A stretch of DNA of 64,000 bases from assembly GCA_027533455.1 (NCBI GenBank), contig JAPZUC010000011.1, positions 62,001-126,000 on the forward strand. Direction: 5' to 3'. Of this stretch, positions 51,840 through 60,804 are shown one piece after another (within the stretch, counting starts at the first letter, position 1; each line of letters opens with the position of its first letter). This DNA comes from Porphyrobacter sp. GTDB lineage: Bacteria; Pseudomonadota; Alphaproteobacteria; Sphingomonadales; Sphingomonadaceae. Both the position numbers and the translations under genes were made by a program. The notes beneath the pieces are model-generated. The model searched no databases, had not been told where the DNA came from, and saw nothing but the letters and a program-made list of their open reading frames with translations.

Positions 51840-52538
51840 ATGAAGAAGACAATGCTGCTCGCCGCCGCTCTGGCACTGGGTGTTGCCAGCCCCGCGCTGG
51901 TGCACGCGCAGGAGGCAGCGCCTGCGGCCGAGACCGCACCGAACACCAAGGGCCTTGCCCCCGCCGTCGCTGCCGATGGCTGCGAGCTGCACATCTGGCC
52001 GGCCGAGCGCATGAACGCCATGACCACCGGCTGGCTCGGCGGCGGGCTGCTGGAAGCGGCGCTCAATTCGGGCAAGGATGCCAACAACAAGACCCTGATG
52101 GCGAGCGCGCTCGACAGCCCCTCGCAGCTCGATGCGCTGCAGGAGCTTGACCTGCGCACACTCCTGCCGCTGACGCCGGGCACCACCATCATCCGGCACG
52201 AGCAGCCGCTCGAGCGCAAGACGATGAACAAGATCAAGACCCGCCGCGCGGAATCGGAATCCAAGTGCTATTCGGAGCTGATCGTCGCCGACGTGTTCTA
52301 CCAGAAGGCCGCGATCTACGGCCGCTCGCTGCGGACGCTGTTCATGGTCCGCCAGTTCGGCAACGACCAGAAGATCGACAAGGAATACAAGGCTTGGGGC
52401 GGCAACGGCCTCAAGCTCTTCCCGCCCAAGGAAGGCGAGGACGCGATCGCCGCGCTCGACGAGTTGGTGAGCGTCTACAAGGCCAATTTCGAGGAATTCG
52501 CCCGCAACGCCCGCACCGCTCTGGCGCGCAAGAAGTAA
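51840..52538 (+). CDS. Exported CELHxWP-family protein, paralogue 3
   Basis: A 232-aa protein with a signal peptide (MKKTMLLAAALALGVASPALVHAQ|E). Landmarks are CELHIWPA, EQPLERKTMNKIKTRR, KCYSELIVADVFYQ, FMVRQFG and a short basic end (ARKK). It is the most divergent of the three. AAAAGGGGAAG precedes the ATG. It is the last gene before the strong terminator at 52561-52593, so the ABC-like, HlyD-like, TolC-like and three paralogue genes probably form one transcription unit. Confidence 0.85.
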   Translation: MKKTMLLAAALALGVASPALVHAQEAAPAAETAPNTKGLAPAVAADGCELHIWPAERMNAMTTGWLGGGLLEAALNSGKDANNKTLMASALDSPSQLDALQELDLRTLLPLTPGTTIIRHEQPLERKTMNKIKTRRAESESKCYSELIVADVFYQKAAIYGRSLRTLFMVRQFGNDQKIDKEYKAWGGNGLKLFPPKEGEDAIAALDELVSVYKANFEEFARNARTALARKK

Positions 52539-52560
52539 GCGGGACGCCGCAAGCGAAGGG

Positions 52561-52593
52561 GGCCGCCGGACGCATATCCGGCGGCCTTTTTTT
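52561..52593 (+). terminator. Strong rho-independent terminator closing the secretion-like operon
   Basis: A perfect 10-bp stem (GGCCGCCGGA / TCCGGCGGCC) with a 6-nt loop is followed by seven T. It lies between convergent genes, 22 bp after paralogue 3. Confidence 0.93.
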
Positions 52594-52600
52594 GCGCGAC

Positions 52601-53056
52601 CTACAGCTTGCCCCGCAATGCCTGATAGGCCGCCGCCGAGACTGTGTTGGCGAGGTTCAGGGAACGGATCACGTCCGAGCGCATCGGGAGCTTGAGCAGA
52701 CGGTCCGCGTGCCGGTCGATGATCGGCTTCGGAATACCCTTGGTCTCCTGCCCGAAGACCAGGAATGCGTCCTCGGGGTATTCCGGGTCATAGAAGGACC
52801 GCGCGCCGAATTCCTCGAACAGGAACAGCTGGTCGGGGCGCGGGGCGCGAGCTTCGACGAACGCGTCCCAGCTCGCATATTCCGTCAGGCGCACGTGGGG
52901 CCAGTAATCGAGGCCCGAACGCTTCACCCGCTTGTCCGATATGTCGAAACCCAGCGGATGGATCAGGATCAGCTCCATATCCAGCGCCACACAGGTGCGC
53001 CCCACCGCACCGGTGTTGCCGGGGATTTCCGGCTGGATGAGGACGATCGCGGTCAT
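52601..53056 (-). CDS. trmL: tRNA (cytidine(34)-2'-O)-methyltransferase
   Basis: A 151-aa SPOUT methyltransferase that modifies the wobble base of tRNA-Leu. It starts MTAIVLIQPEIPGNTGAVGRTCVALDMELILIHPLGF and has LVFGQETKGIP and the knot-forming RSLNLANTVSAAAYQALR. The length matches TrmL. The ATG overlaps the stop of the hydrolase gene (ATGA). A longer frame upstream is the overlapped gene read out of phase. Confidence 0.94.
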   Translation of the reverse strand: MTAIVLIQPEIPGNTGAVGRTCVALDMELILIHPLGFDISDKRVKRSGLDYWPHVRLTEYASWDAFVEARAPRPDQLFLFEEFGARSFYDPEYPEDAFLVFGQETKGIPKPIIDRHADRLLKLPMRSDVIRSLNLANTVSAAAYQALRGKL

Positions 53057-53799
53057 GCCGCATGGTCCCGGGCAAGGTATTCGCGCAAGGCGGAGAAGTG
53101 CGAGTGGCCCGGGAACATCGTCACCTCTGGGCGCGAAGGCAGCGCTCCCGCCAACGCCTTGGCCATTGCGGGCGGGGTCCAATCGTCCTCGCGCCCTTGC
53201 CAGATAGCGACGGGCTGGTGCACCTTCGCCAGGTTCGTCCGCCAGTCGGCGACATAGGCCCGGATCTCGGCCATGTATGCGGCGCGCTCCTCGAGCAGGC
53301 TGTGGCCCAGCGACTGCGCCAGTGCGGCGATGAAGCAAGGATCAGCGACCAGCGCGCGGTCCTCGCCCTTCGTTTTTGCCATCAGGGCTGCGGCCATCCT
53401 TGCAGGCGCGATGCGCGCGGCCTGCGCCTGCATGAAGGTCAGCGCGGCAAAGGCCCCTCGCCCGGCTAGCGCCGCACGGAACACCGGCGCGCCCGCCATG
53501 CCGGAGAGGAAATCGCCCAGCTGAAGCGGCGCTGCGGGTGAGACGAGGTCTATCTGCTCCACCCGCTCGCCGAGATGCGGCGCGGTCCGCAAGGCCGCCG
53601 CCGCGCCGAGAGAGAAGCCCACGAGCCGCAGCGGTTGATCAGGGAACTGCGCCACGATCTTCTCGCCGAGGCGCGCGAAGTCTCCCCCGCGCGCCACGAC
53701 ATGAAAATCCTGCGCCCGCGCGGCGATCTCCGGCCCGAAGGCAGCAAGCTCCGCCGCCGATCCCGGCAAACCGTGGAAATAGAGCGTGACGGGGCGCAA
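53053..53799 (-). CDS. Alpha/beta hydrolase
   Basis: A 248-aa protein with the oxyanion-hole strand FHGLPGS, the nucleophile elbow GFSLGAAAAL (Ser in GxSxG) and a late catalytic His in PGHSHFSALREYL. An Asp/Glu candidate is in WQGREDDWTPP. It starts with TTG at 53799, 4 bp after gatB. The substrate is not predictable. Confidence 0.82.
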   Translation of the reverse strand: MRPVTLYFHGLPGSAAELAAFGPEIAARAQDFHVVARGGDFARLGEKIVAQFPDQPLRLVGFSLGAAAALRTAPHLGERVEQIDLVSPAAPLQLGDFLSGMAGAPVFRAALAGRGAFAALTFMQAQAARIAPARMAAALMAKTKGEDRALVADPCFIAALAQSLGHSLLEERAAYMAEIRAYVADWRTNLAKVHQPVAIWQGREDDWTPPAMAKALAGALPSRPEVTMFPGHSHFSALREYLARDHAA

Positions 53800-53803
53800 G
53801 GCC

Positions 53804-55300
53804 TCAGCCCAGCTTCGCCTTCAGCAGCTGATTGACCACGCCCGGATTGGCCTTGCCCTGCATCGCCTTCATGGTCTGGCCGACGAAGAAGCCGAACAGC
53901 GCTTCCTTGCCGGCGCGGTACTGTTCGACCTTGTCGGCGTTGGCGGCGATGATCGCGTCCACGGCGGCTTCGATGGCGCCGGTGTCGGAGACCTGCTTCA
54001 GACCTTCCGCGTCCGCGATTTCAGCAGGATCACGGCCGGTCTTGAGGACGATTTCGAAGATCTCCTTGGCCTGCCCGCCGCTGATCTCGCCCTTGTCCTG
54101 CATTGCGAGGATGCCTGCCTGTGCGGCGGCAGTGGCGTTGGCAGGGTCAACGTCATCGCCAAGCGCCTTAATCACCCCCGGCGCAACCGAGAGCGACCAG
54201 TTGGCGACCTGCGTGGCGACGGCGGCTTCATCTTTGCCGATGACCTTGGCGGTTTCGGCCAGAAGGGTTTCGAACCGCGCGAAGGTTTCGACCTCGGCGG
54301 TCAATTCGCGGGCGTTGTAGGGGGTCAGGCCCAGTACCTCCACATACCGCTTGCGCTTGGCATCTGGCAGTTCGGGGAGCGAGGCGCGGCATTCGGCGAG
54401 GAAGTCCTCCTCCAGCACCAACGGCAGCAGATCGGGATCGGGGAAGTAGCGGTAATCGTGCGCGTCTTCCTTCGAACGCATGGTGCGCGTGGTGCCGGTG
54501 CCAGGATCGAACAGGCGGGTTTCCTGCACGATCGTGCCGCCGCTCTCCAGCACGTCGACCTGACGCATCGCCTCGTGCTCGATAGCCTGCATGACGAAGC
54601 GCACGGAGTTGACGTTCTTGGTTTCGGTGCGGGTGCCGAATTTCTCGCCAGCCTTGCGCACCGAGACGTTCACGTCGGCGCGCATCGAGCCTTCTTCCAT
54701 GTTGCCATCGCACGAACCGACATAGCGCAGGATTGCCCTGAGCTTGCGCAGGTAAGCCCCTGCTTCAGCGGGCGAACGCATATCGGGGCGGCTGACGATC
54801 TCCATCAACGCCACGCCCGAGCGGTTCAAGTCGACATAGGACATGGTCGGGTGCTGATCATGCATCAGCTTGCCCGCGTCCTGCTCCACGTGAATGCGCT
54901 CGATGCCGATAATCTTGTCTTCGGGAATGCCCGCCTTCTCGTCCGCCTCGATCAGCAGCGAGCCTTCGCCCACGATCGGGTGGTAGAGCTGGCTGATCTG
55001 GTAGCCCTGCGGAAGGTCGGCGTAGAAGTAGTTCTTGCGGTCGAACCGGCTCCACGCGTTGATCTGCGCTTCGATCGCCATGCCGGTGCGCACCGCCTGA
55101 CGAATGCACTCGCGGTTGGGCACGGGCAGCATCCCCGGCATCGCGGCATCGACGAGACTGACCTGCGAGTTCGGCTCCGCGCCAAAGGCGGTGGCGGCGC
55201 CCGAGAACAGCTTGGAGTTCGAGGTCACCTGCGCATGGACTTCAAGGCCGATCACGACCTCCCATTCGCCGGTTGCACCCTGGATGCGGTAGTTGCTCAT
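53804..55300 (-). CDS. gatB: Aspartyl/glutamyl-tRNA amidotransferase subunit B
   Basis: A 498-aa subunit of GatCAB, which converts Glu-tRNA(Gln) and Asp-tRNA(Asn) to the correct amides. It has [21 protein letters not shown], the kinase core with [14 protein letters not shown] and [24 protein letters not shown], and the C-terminal helical tail domain. I chose the ATG at 55300, which overlaps the stop of the small gene upstream by 4 bp. Confidence 0.96.
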   Translation of the reverse strand: MSNYRIQGATGEWEVVIGLEVHAQVTSNSKLFSGAATAFGAEPNSQVSLVDAAMPGMLPVPNRECIRQAVRTGMAIEAQINAWSRFDRKNYFYADLPQGYQISQLYHPIVGEGSLLIEADEKAGIPEDKIIGIERIHVEQDAGKLMHDQHPTMSYVDLNRSGVALMEIVSRPDMRSPAEAGAYLRKLRAILRYVGSCDGNMEEGSMRADVNVSVRKAGEKFGTRTETKNVNSVRFVMQAIEHEAMRQVDVLESGGTIVQETRLFDPGTGTTRTMRSKEDAHDYRYFPDPDLLPLVLEEDFLAECRASLPELPDAKRKRYVEVLGLTPYNARELTAEVETFARFETLLAETAKVIGKDEAAVATQVANWSLSVAPGVIKALGDDVDPANATAAAQAGILAMQDKGEISGGQAKEIFEIVLKTGRDPAEIADAEGLKQVSDTGAIEAAVDAIIAANADKVEQYRAGKEALFGFFVGQTMKAMQGKANPGVVNQLLKAKLG

Positions 55301-55455
55301 TTCGTTTCCTCGTCCTCGATCACCTTGCCATCCGGCCCGAAGCGCATCTCGCCGTGATCGACGTTCTTTCTCACCCAATTGGCGACCATGAAGGTCAGCG
55401 GCACCGCCAGGATAATGCCGATCCCGGCGATCCACAGCGGTGTGTCGGCGATCAC
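55297..55455 (-). CDS. Small single-helix membrane protein between gatA and gatB
   Basis: A 52-aa protein: [28 protein letters not shown] gives one membrane helix (about residues 7-28), followed by a charged tail ([24 protein letters not shown]). It starts with GTG; three GTG codons are adjacent, and the last one overlaps the gatA stop (GTGA). Its stop overlaps the gatB ATG (ATGA). The double coupling and normal composition support a real gene. The function is unknown. Confidence 0.7.
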   Translation of the reverse strand: MIADTPLWIAGIGIILAVPLTFMVANWVRKNVDHGEMRFGPDGKVIEDEETK

Positions 55456-56933
55456 CACCACTTCTCCGGCTTGGCGGTGAAGTTCGCGCGCTGCTGGATC
55501 GCGAGGCCTGCGTTGAGCACGCCCTGTTCGTCGAACGGGCGGCCGACCAGCTGGAGGCCGAGCGGCAACCCGTTGGCGTTGATCGTGGCGGGGACGCTCA
55601 TGGCGGGCAAGCCTGCGAGCGAGGCAGGCACCGCGAAGACGTCGTTGAGATACATCGTCAGCGGGTCTTCGTTCATCGAACCCAGCGGGAAGCTGGCTGT
55701 CGGCGTCGTGGGCGCGAGGATCACGTCGCACTGTTCGAAGGCGAGCGCGAAGTCGCGGGCAACCAGCGCGCGGATCTTCTGGGCCTGCGTGTAATACGCG
55801 TCGTAGAAGCCCGCCGAGAGCACATAGGTGCCGATCAGGATGCGGCGCTTGACCTCGTCGCCGAAGCCGGCGGCGCGGGTCGCGGCGTACATGTCTTGAA
55901 GGCCGACGCCATCGGGCAGGTCGCGAAGGCCATACCGCACGCCATCATAGCGCGCGAGGTTGCTGGAGGCTTCAGCAGGCGCGACGATGTAATAGGCGGG
56001 CAGCGCGTATTTGGTATGCGGCAGCGAGACGTCGACGATTTCCGCTCCCGCGTCCTTGAGCCACGCCTTGCCCTGTTCCCACGAATCGAGGATCGCCTGA
56101 TCGGTGCCCTCCATGCGGTATTCGCGGGGAATGCCGACCTTCTTGCCGCGCAGGTCGCTGTTCAGGGCCGCTTCCCAATCGGGCACGTCCATCTGGAGTG
56201 AGGTCGCGTCCTTTGGGTCGAACCCGGCCATCGCGCCGAGCATGATCGCACAGTCCTCGACCGAGCGCGCCATAGGCCCGGCCTGATCGAGCGACGAGGC
56301 AAAGGCGACCACGCCCCAGCGCGAACAGCGGCCATAGGTCGGCTTAATCCCGCAGATGCCGGTGAAGGCGGCAGGCTGACGGATCGATCCACCGGTGTCG
56401 GTGCCGGTCGCAGCCGGTGCGATGCGCGCCGCCACAGCAGAGGAGGAACCGCCCGAGGAACCACCCGGGCTCATCGCGGCGTTGGAACCGGCCTTCTTCC
56501 ACGGCGAGGTGACATTGCCGAAATAGGACGTCTCGTTGGACGAACCCATCGCGAACTGATCGAGGTTGAGCTTGCCCAGCATCCCCGCACCCGCATCCCA
56601 CAGCTTCTGGGAAACGGTGGATTCGTAGCGGGGGGTGAAGCCTTCGAGGATGTGGCTGGCCGCGGTGGTCTGCACGCGGTTGGTGGCGAACAGATCCTTC
56701 ATGCCGATCGGCACGCCGGCCATCGCGCCCAAAGTCTCGCCCGCAGCGCGCGCGGCATCCACCTTGTCGGCGGCGGCGAGCGCATGATCGGGGGTGGTGA
56801 CGATGAAGGTGTTGAGCGCGGCGGCATCGGCCACGGCGGTGTTGAAGCTTTCCGCCACTTCACGCGCGGTGAAGCTGCCGGCGCGCACGCCGTCACGGAT
56901 TTCTTTGACACCGAGAGAGGTCAGGTCAGTCAT
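55452..56933 (-). CDS. gatA: Aspartyl/glutamyl-tRNA amidotransferase subunit A
   Basis: A 493-aa amidase that releases ammonia from glutamine for GatB. The amidase signature with the Ser-cisSer-Lys triad is present: the Lys in VPIGMKDLF and the serines in [54 protein letters not shown] is typical of GatA. It is followed by the small membrane gene and gatB. Confidence 0.97.
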   Translation of the reverse strand: MTDLTSLGVKEIRDGVRAGSFTAREVAESFNTAVADAAALNTFIVTTPDHALAAADKVDAARAAGETLGAMAGVPIGMKDLFATNRVQTTAASHILEGFTPRYESTVSQKLWDAGAGMLGKLNLDQFAMGSSNETSYFGNVTSPWKKAGSNAAMSPGGSSGGSSSAVAARIAPAATGTDTGGSIRQPAAFTGICGIKPTYGRCSRWGVVAFASSLDQAGPMARSVEDCAIMLGAMAGFDPKDATSLQMDVPDWEAALNSDLRGKKVGIPREYRMEGTDQAILDSWEQGKAWLKDAGAEIVDVSLPHTKYALPAYYIVAPAEASSNLARYDGVRYGLRDLPDGVGLQDMYAATRAAGFGDEVKRRILIGTYVLSAGFYDAYYTQAQKIRALVARDFALAFEQCDVILAPTTPTASFPLGSMNEDPLTMYLNDVFAVPASLAGLPAMSVPATINANGLPLGLQLVGRPFDEQGVLNAGLAIQQRANFTAKPEKWW

Positions 56934-56951
56934 ACTGTTTCTTTCGTCATC

Positions 56952-57033
56952 CCCGCGAGGGCGAGGATCCAGCTATCGTTTCCTGTCACACCAGCCGTCA
57001 GCTGGCCCCCGCCTGCGCAGGGGTGACAGGAAA
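56952..57033. repeat. REP-like imperfect inverted repeat between gatC and gatA
   Basis: The left part begins GTCATCCCCGCGAGGGCGAG and the right part ends CCTGCGCAGGGGTGAC. The two are imperfect reverse complements over about 29 bp, with CAGCT at the inner ends. Such TCATCCCCGCG palindromic units are common dispersed intergenic repeats. Only this copy was noticed in the window. Confidence 0.6.
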
Positions 57034-57034
57034 A

Positions 57035-57337
57035 CTACTCGATCACCTTCGGCACGCCGAAGAAGCCGTGCTCGGCTGCGGGGGCATTGGCGAGGACGTC
57101 AGCCTGCCTGCCGCCGCCGGTCAGGGGGTCGGCATCGACCACGTCATCGCGCAGGCGCAGCGTGTTGGGGATCACCGCCGCCATCGGCTCGATGCCTGCG
57201 GTGTCCACCTCGCCGAGCTGCTCGACCCACTGGAGGATGCCGTTAAGTTCGGGCACCATCCGCTCGAGCTCGGCATCATCCATGCGGATGCGCGCGAGGC
57301 TGGCGATCTTGGCGACGGTTGCCTTGTCGACCGACAT
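57035..57337 (-). CDS. gatC: Aspartyl/glutamyl-tRNA amidotransferase subunit C
   Basis: A 100-aa subunit that stabilises GatA. It starts [27 protein letters not shown] and contains [22 protein letters not shown] and LRDDVV, all GatC features. The normal length and position confirm it. About 100 bp with a REP-like repeat separates it from gatA. Confidence 0.96.
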   Translation of the reverse strand: MSVDKATVAKIASLARIRMDDAELERMVPELNGILQWVEQLGEVDTAGIEPMAAVIPNTLRLRDDVVDADPLTGGGRQADVLANAPAAEHGFFGVPKVIE

Positions 57338-57351
57338 TGCTCAGGCCGCCC

Positions 57352-57954
57352 TTACTGGCCCGGGACCGCTTGCGGGGCCGCGCCTTGCGGTGCTGCCGCG
57401 CCCGGCTGACCACCCTGCTGGCCCATCTGCGCCTGCATCGTCTGCTGGAGCACCTGCAGGTTCCGGTCGAAGGTTGCGCGGCTCATGATGTCGACCACCT
57501 CGATCTCGAACTCGAGATCGGCGTTGGGAGGGATCGGCGAGCCCTGCGGCGGGCTTGCGCCATAGGCCTGATCGGCGGGGATGAAGAGCGTGTACTTGCC
57601 GCCCTTCTGCATTTCCTGGAGGCCCTTGAAGAAGCCCGGAATGGTCGCGCCCTCTTCCAGCGGGAAGGGGCTGCCTTCGGGGAACAGGCCCTGCACCGGC
57701 AGCGGGATCGGGCGTGATTCGTCGAACACCGTGCCATCAGTGGCAAGCTTGCCCTTGTACTTGACCCACACGACTTCGCCGATCTTCGGATTGGGGCCGG
57801 TGCCCGCCACTTCCGTATAGACGCTGAGCCCGCGCGGAATGGCGGCCCAGGCGAGCCCTGCCCCGACCAGCACGGCGAGGACGACCCCGATCCAGAGCTT
57901 GGTCAGCGAGCCCTTGGCGACGGGCTGGATGGGAACGCGGGTAATCTCGGTCAT
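57352..57954 (-). CDS. FKBP-type peptidyl-prolyl isomerase, membrane-anchored
   Basis: A 200-aa protein. A signal-anchor helix (about residues 20-43) is followed by an FKBP domain (GEVVWVKYKGKLATDGTVFDES ... PGFFKGLQEMQKGGKYTLFIPADQAYG ... IPPNADLEFEIEVVDI). A Gln/Ala/Pro-rich tail (about 160-200) ends the protein. It likely assists folding in the periplasm. It lies 14 bp upstream of gatC in the same direction. Confidence 0.92.
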   Translation of the reverse strand: MTEITRVPIQPVAKGSLTKLWIGVVLAVLVGAGLAWAAIPRGLSVYTEVAGTGPNPKIGEVVWVKYKGKLATDGTVFDESRPIPLPVQGLFPEGSPFPLEEGATIPGFFKGLQEMQKGGKYTLFIPADQAYGASPPQGSPIPPNADLEFEIEVVDIMSRATFDRNLQVLQQTMQAQMGQQGGQPGAAAPQGAAPQAVPGQ

Positions 57955-58001
57955 GATCTTGTCCTGCTGGTCCGCGCGGCAAGCGCTGCGGCGTTATGAC
58001 G

Positions 58002-58031
58002 ACAAAAGGGCGCGGAATGAAACCGCGCCCT
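58002..58031 (-). terminator. Terminator of rpsU
   Basis: A perfect 9-bp stem (AGGGCGCGG / CCGCGCCCT, 58007-58031) is followed on the minus strand by TTTTGTC. It lies about 65 bp after the rpsU stop. Confidence 0.8.
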
Positions 58032-58094
58032 GATGGCTGATCGTAAAGGGGGATTCAAGCGGTTCCGGCGGTTGGAACACACCTGAGGACGGGA

Positions 58095-58301
58095 TTACTT
58101 GCTCCCGTCGCGCTCCATCCGCTTGCGCTCCATCTTGCGGGCGCGGCGCACGGCGGCGGCCTTTTCGCGGGCGCGCTTTTCCGACGGCTTTTCGTAGTGG
58201 CGACGCAGCTTCATCTCGCGATAAACGCCTTCGCGCTGCAGCTTCTTCTTGAGCGCGCGCAGGGCCTGATCGACATTGTTATCGCGAACCATGATTTGCA
58301 T
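58095..58301 (-). CDS. rpsU: 30S ribosomal protein S21
   Basis: A 68-aa basic protein: [43 protein letters not shown] is the S21 signature. The rest is a Lys/Arg-rich tail. It has its own terminator. Confidence 0.97.
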   Translation of the reverse strand: MQIMVRDNNVDQALRALKKKLQREGVYREMKLRRHYEKPSEKRAREKAAAVRRARKMERKRMERDGSK

Positions 58302-58529
58302 AAACGACGACTACCTCAATCTCAAAACGCCAGAGCCCTGGATGATTCTGCGCAGGGATACACGATGAATTTCCAATGAAATGCGGGCGATTCCCCGAGG
58401 GAGCCGCCCTTCAATCCGCGCCCCGATAGTCCAACACCGGCAAAATGGCAAGCCGCCACAGCGCAATGCTGCATCATGGCGCCTTCGCCACGCTAGGCAG
58501 ATCGCGTTGCCCTCGCTAAAGGCACCCGA
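58302..58529. other. Intergenic region between rpsU and crcB
   Basis: 228 bp with no credible gene; it should hold the divergent promoters. I looked for a fluoride riboswitch before crcB and did not recognise one. Confidence 0.4.
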
Positions 58530-58946
58530 ATGTCCGGTGAAATTTCTCCTCTCATGGCAAGCCTCAATGTCGCTGTCGGCGGCGCGGCTGGCTCGGTGCT
58601 GCGTTATCATGCGGGGCGCGTGGTGACCAACCTTGCGCCCGCGGGGAGCGCCTTCCCGTGGGGGACTCTGGCGGTGAATGTCGCAGGCAGCCTTGCCATG
58701 GGCGCGCTGATCGGCTGGCTAGCGCGCGGATCGCTTTCCGAGACCGGCGCCGAATCCGCGCGGCTGCTGCTGGGCGTTGGACTGCTCGGCGGGTTCACCA
58801 CCTTCAGCGCCTTTTCTGGCGAGCTCGTTACCATGCTCCATCGCGGGCAGATGGGCATGGCCGCAGGGTACGTCGCCGCTTCGCTGGTGGCCGGGGTCGC
58901 GGCGGTACTGGCCGGCCTCGTCACCGCACAGATTGTCGGCGCATGA
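58530..58946 (+). CDS. crcB: Fluoride channel CrcB/Fluc
   Basis: A 138-aa membrane protein with four helices that exports fluoride as a dual-topology dimer. Hallmarks: GGAAGSVLRYHAGR, PWGTLAVNVAGSLAMG and GGFTTFSAFSGE. The start may be the ATG at 58530 or the in-frame ATG at 58554. The stop overlaps the pseudouridine synthase ATG. Confidence 0.95.
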   Translation: MSGEISPLMASLNVAVGGAAGSVLRYHAGRVVTNLAPAGSAFPWGTLAVNVAGSLAMGALIGWLARGSLSETGAESARLLLGVGLLGGFTTFSAFSGELVTMLHRGQMGMAAGYVAASLVAGVAAVLAGLVTAQIVGA

Positions 58947-60205
58947 CCGGTACCCCCGCCGCCACCGCCAGCACCGATAACGTCCGCCAGTTCACTGTCG
59001 GCGAGGATGACGACGGCATCCGGCTCGACCGCTGGTTCAAGCGCAATCTGCCGCAGGTCGGCTTTGCCACGGTCTCGCGCTGGGCGCGCACCGGGCAGAT
59101 CCGGGTCGATGGCAAGCGCGCCAAGCCGGAAGACCGCCTTGCGACAGGGCAAGTGTTGCGCGTGCCGCCGGGCGGCGAGGATGCGCCTGCCACTAAGAAG
59201 GCGGCCCCGCGCGCCCGCACGCTGAGCCCTGAACAGATCGCCGAAGCGAAGGCCATGGTGATCCACGAAACCCGGTCCGCGATCGTGCTCAACAAGCCCC
59301 CGGGCCTCGCCACGCAGGGCGGCAGCAAGACCACCAAGCATGTCGACGGGCTGCTCGATGCCTTCGTCACCGACGAGAAGACGCCCCGCCCGCGGCTGGT
59401 CCACCGGCTCGACAAGGACACCTCCGGTGTGTTGCTTATCGCTCGCACGCCGGGCAGCGCCGCGAGCTTCTCCAAGCGGTTTGCCAGCCGCTCTGCTCGC
59501 AAGGTCTATTGGGCGCTGGTGGTCGGCGTGCCGCAGCTGTCCGAAGGCGTGATCGACGCCCCGCTCGCCAAGCAGCCGGGCACCGGCGGCGAGAAGATGC
59601 ATATCGACGAGGACAACGGCGCGGCGGCCAAGACCCGTTACCGCGTGGTCGAGCACGCGGGCCAGCGCGCCTCCTGGGTCGAGCTCGAACCGCTCACCGG
59701 CCGCACCCATCAGCTGCGCGTCCACATGGCCGCAATCGGCCACCCGATCGTGGGCGACGGCAAATATGGCGGGCCGGATTCTTTCCTGACCGGCGCGGTT
59801 AGCCGCAAGATGCACCTCCACGCCCGCCGCCTGATCATCTCCGAGCCCAAGGCGGGCGACGGTACAGGCGGCAAGCTCGATGTGACGGCCGAACTGCCGC
59901 CGCACTTTGCGATGAGCATGGAAGTGCTGGGCTTTGACCAGAACCTCTCGGACGCCTCGCCGCTGCGCGAGGAAACACCCGAGAGAACGGGCGAGGAAAA
60001 GAAGCAGGCTGCCCGCCGCCACTTCAAGCAGGCGAAGAAAGAAGCCCGCACCCCGCGACGCGCGCGCGGCGCGGCTTCCGCCAAACCCAAGGCGAAGGCC
60101 AAGCCGAAGACCGCCAAGCCTAAGACCGGAAGCAAGGCCCCAGCCAAGTCCGGCAAGGCCAAAGGCCCTGCGGTCAAAGGCCCGGGAGTCAAAGGGCGGC
60201 GCTGA
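58943..60205 (+). CDS. RluA-family 23S rRNA/tRNA pseudouridine synthase
   Basis: A 420-aa protein. An S4 RNA-binding domain (about residues 20-75, RLDRWFKRNLPQVGFATVSRWARTGQIRVDGKRAK) precedes the RluA catalytic domain with HRLDKDTSGVLLIAR, which includes the catalytic Asp. The last 90 residues are a very Lys/Ala/Pro-rich tail, unusual in length. It is RluC-like by layout; the target base is not certain. Confidence 0.92.
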   Translation: MTGTPAATASTDNVRQFTVGEDDDGIRLDRWFKRNLPQVGFATVSRWARTGQIRVDGKRAKPEDRLATGQVLRVPPGGEDAPATKKAAPRARTLSPEQIAEAKAMVIHETRSAIVLNKPPGLATQGGSKTTKHVDGLLDAFVTDEKTPRPRLVHRLDKDTSGVLLIARTPGSAASFSKRFASRSARKVYWALVVGVPQLSEGVIDAPLAKQPGTGGEKMHIDEDNGAAAKTRYRVVEHAGQRASWVELEPLTGRTHQLRVHMAAIGHPIVGDGKYGGPDSFLTGAVSRKMHLHARRLIISEPKAGDGTGGKLDVTAELPPHFAMSMEVLGFDQNLSDASPLREETPERTGEEKKQAARRHFKQAKKEARTPRRARGAASAKPKAKAKPKTAKPKTGSKAPAKSGKAKGPAVKGPGVKGRR

Positions 60206-60804
60206 TGCACCCCAATCCCCTCTACCGCACGCAAGACCGCGCACTGTGCGACAACCTGATCGAGGAGATCGGTTTCGGCATGGTGTTTGCAGCCACTCCC
60301 GAAGGGCCGAGGGTGGCGCACACACCGCTGTTGCTTGCAGAGGGCGGTGCGGTGCAATTCCACCTCGCGCGCAGCAATGCCCTCGCCCGTCATCTCGACG
60401 GCGAGACCGCGCTGATCGTGGTCAATGGGCCGGACGCCTATGTCTCTCCGCGCTGGTACGATAATCGCGATACTGTGCCGACGTGGGATTACATTGCGCT
60501 CGAACTGGAAGGCCGGGTGCGGCGCTTGCCGGATGAAGGGCTCGAAGCCTTCCTCCATGCCGCCATCGAGAAGCATGAAGGCAAGCTGGAGGGCGCGCCC
60601 TGGCTGGCAGGGGAGTGCTCCGAGAAAGTGTGGGGCGGCCTGTTCCGCGGCATTGTCGGCTTCGAACTGGAAGTGCAGGCATGGCGCCCGACCCTCAAGC
60701 TGTCGCAGAACAAGTCCGCCGAGGAACGCCAACGCATCGCCAAGGGGCTTGAGGCCGCCGGCCACGCCGCGCTCGCCCATTTTGTGCGGGACCTCCCGTC
60801 ATGA
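60205..60804 (+). CDS. FMN-binding negative regulator-like protein (PaiB family)
   Basis: A 199-aa protein with the PaiB split-barrel fold: MHPNPLYRTQDRALCDNLIEEIGFGMVFAATPEGPRVAHTPLLL and YVSPRWYDNRDTVPTWDYIALELEG are near-diagnostic. PaiB of Bacillus acts with a polyamine acetyltransferase; the role here is unknown. It shares a base with the preceding stop and overlaps the HAD gene by 4 bp. Confidence 0.9.
   Translation: MHPNPLYRTQDRALCDNLIEEIGFGMVFAATPEGPRVAHTPLLLAEGGAVQFHLARSNALARHLDGETALIVVNGPDAYVSPRWYDNRDTVPTWDYIALELEGRVRRLPDEGLEAFLHAAIEKHEGKLEGAPWLAGECSEKVWGGLFRGIVGFELEVQAWRPTLKLSQNKSAEERQRIAKGLEAAGHAALAHFVRDLPS

Noticed and set aside
53786..55357. A 523-codon plus-strand frame opposite gatB
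   Set aside because: Antisense shadow of a conserved gene.
58302..58529. Fluoride riboswitch before crcB
   Set aside because: The region does not show the conserved crcB-motif core by eye; a covariance-model search would decide.
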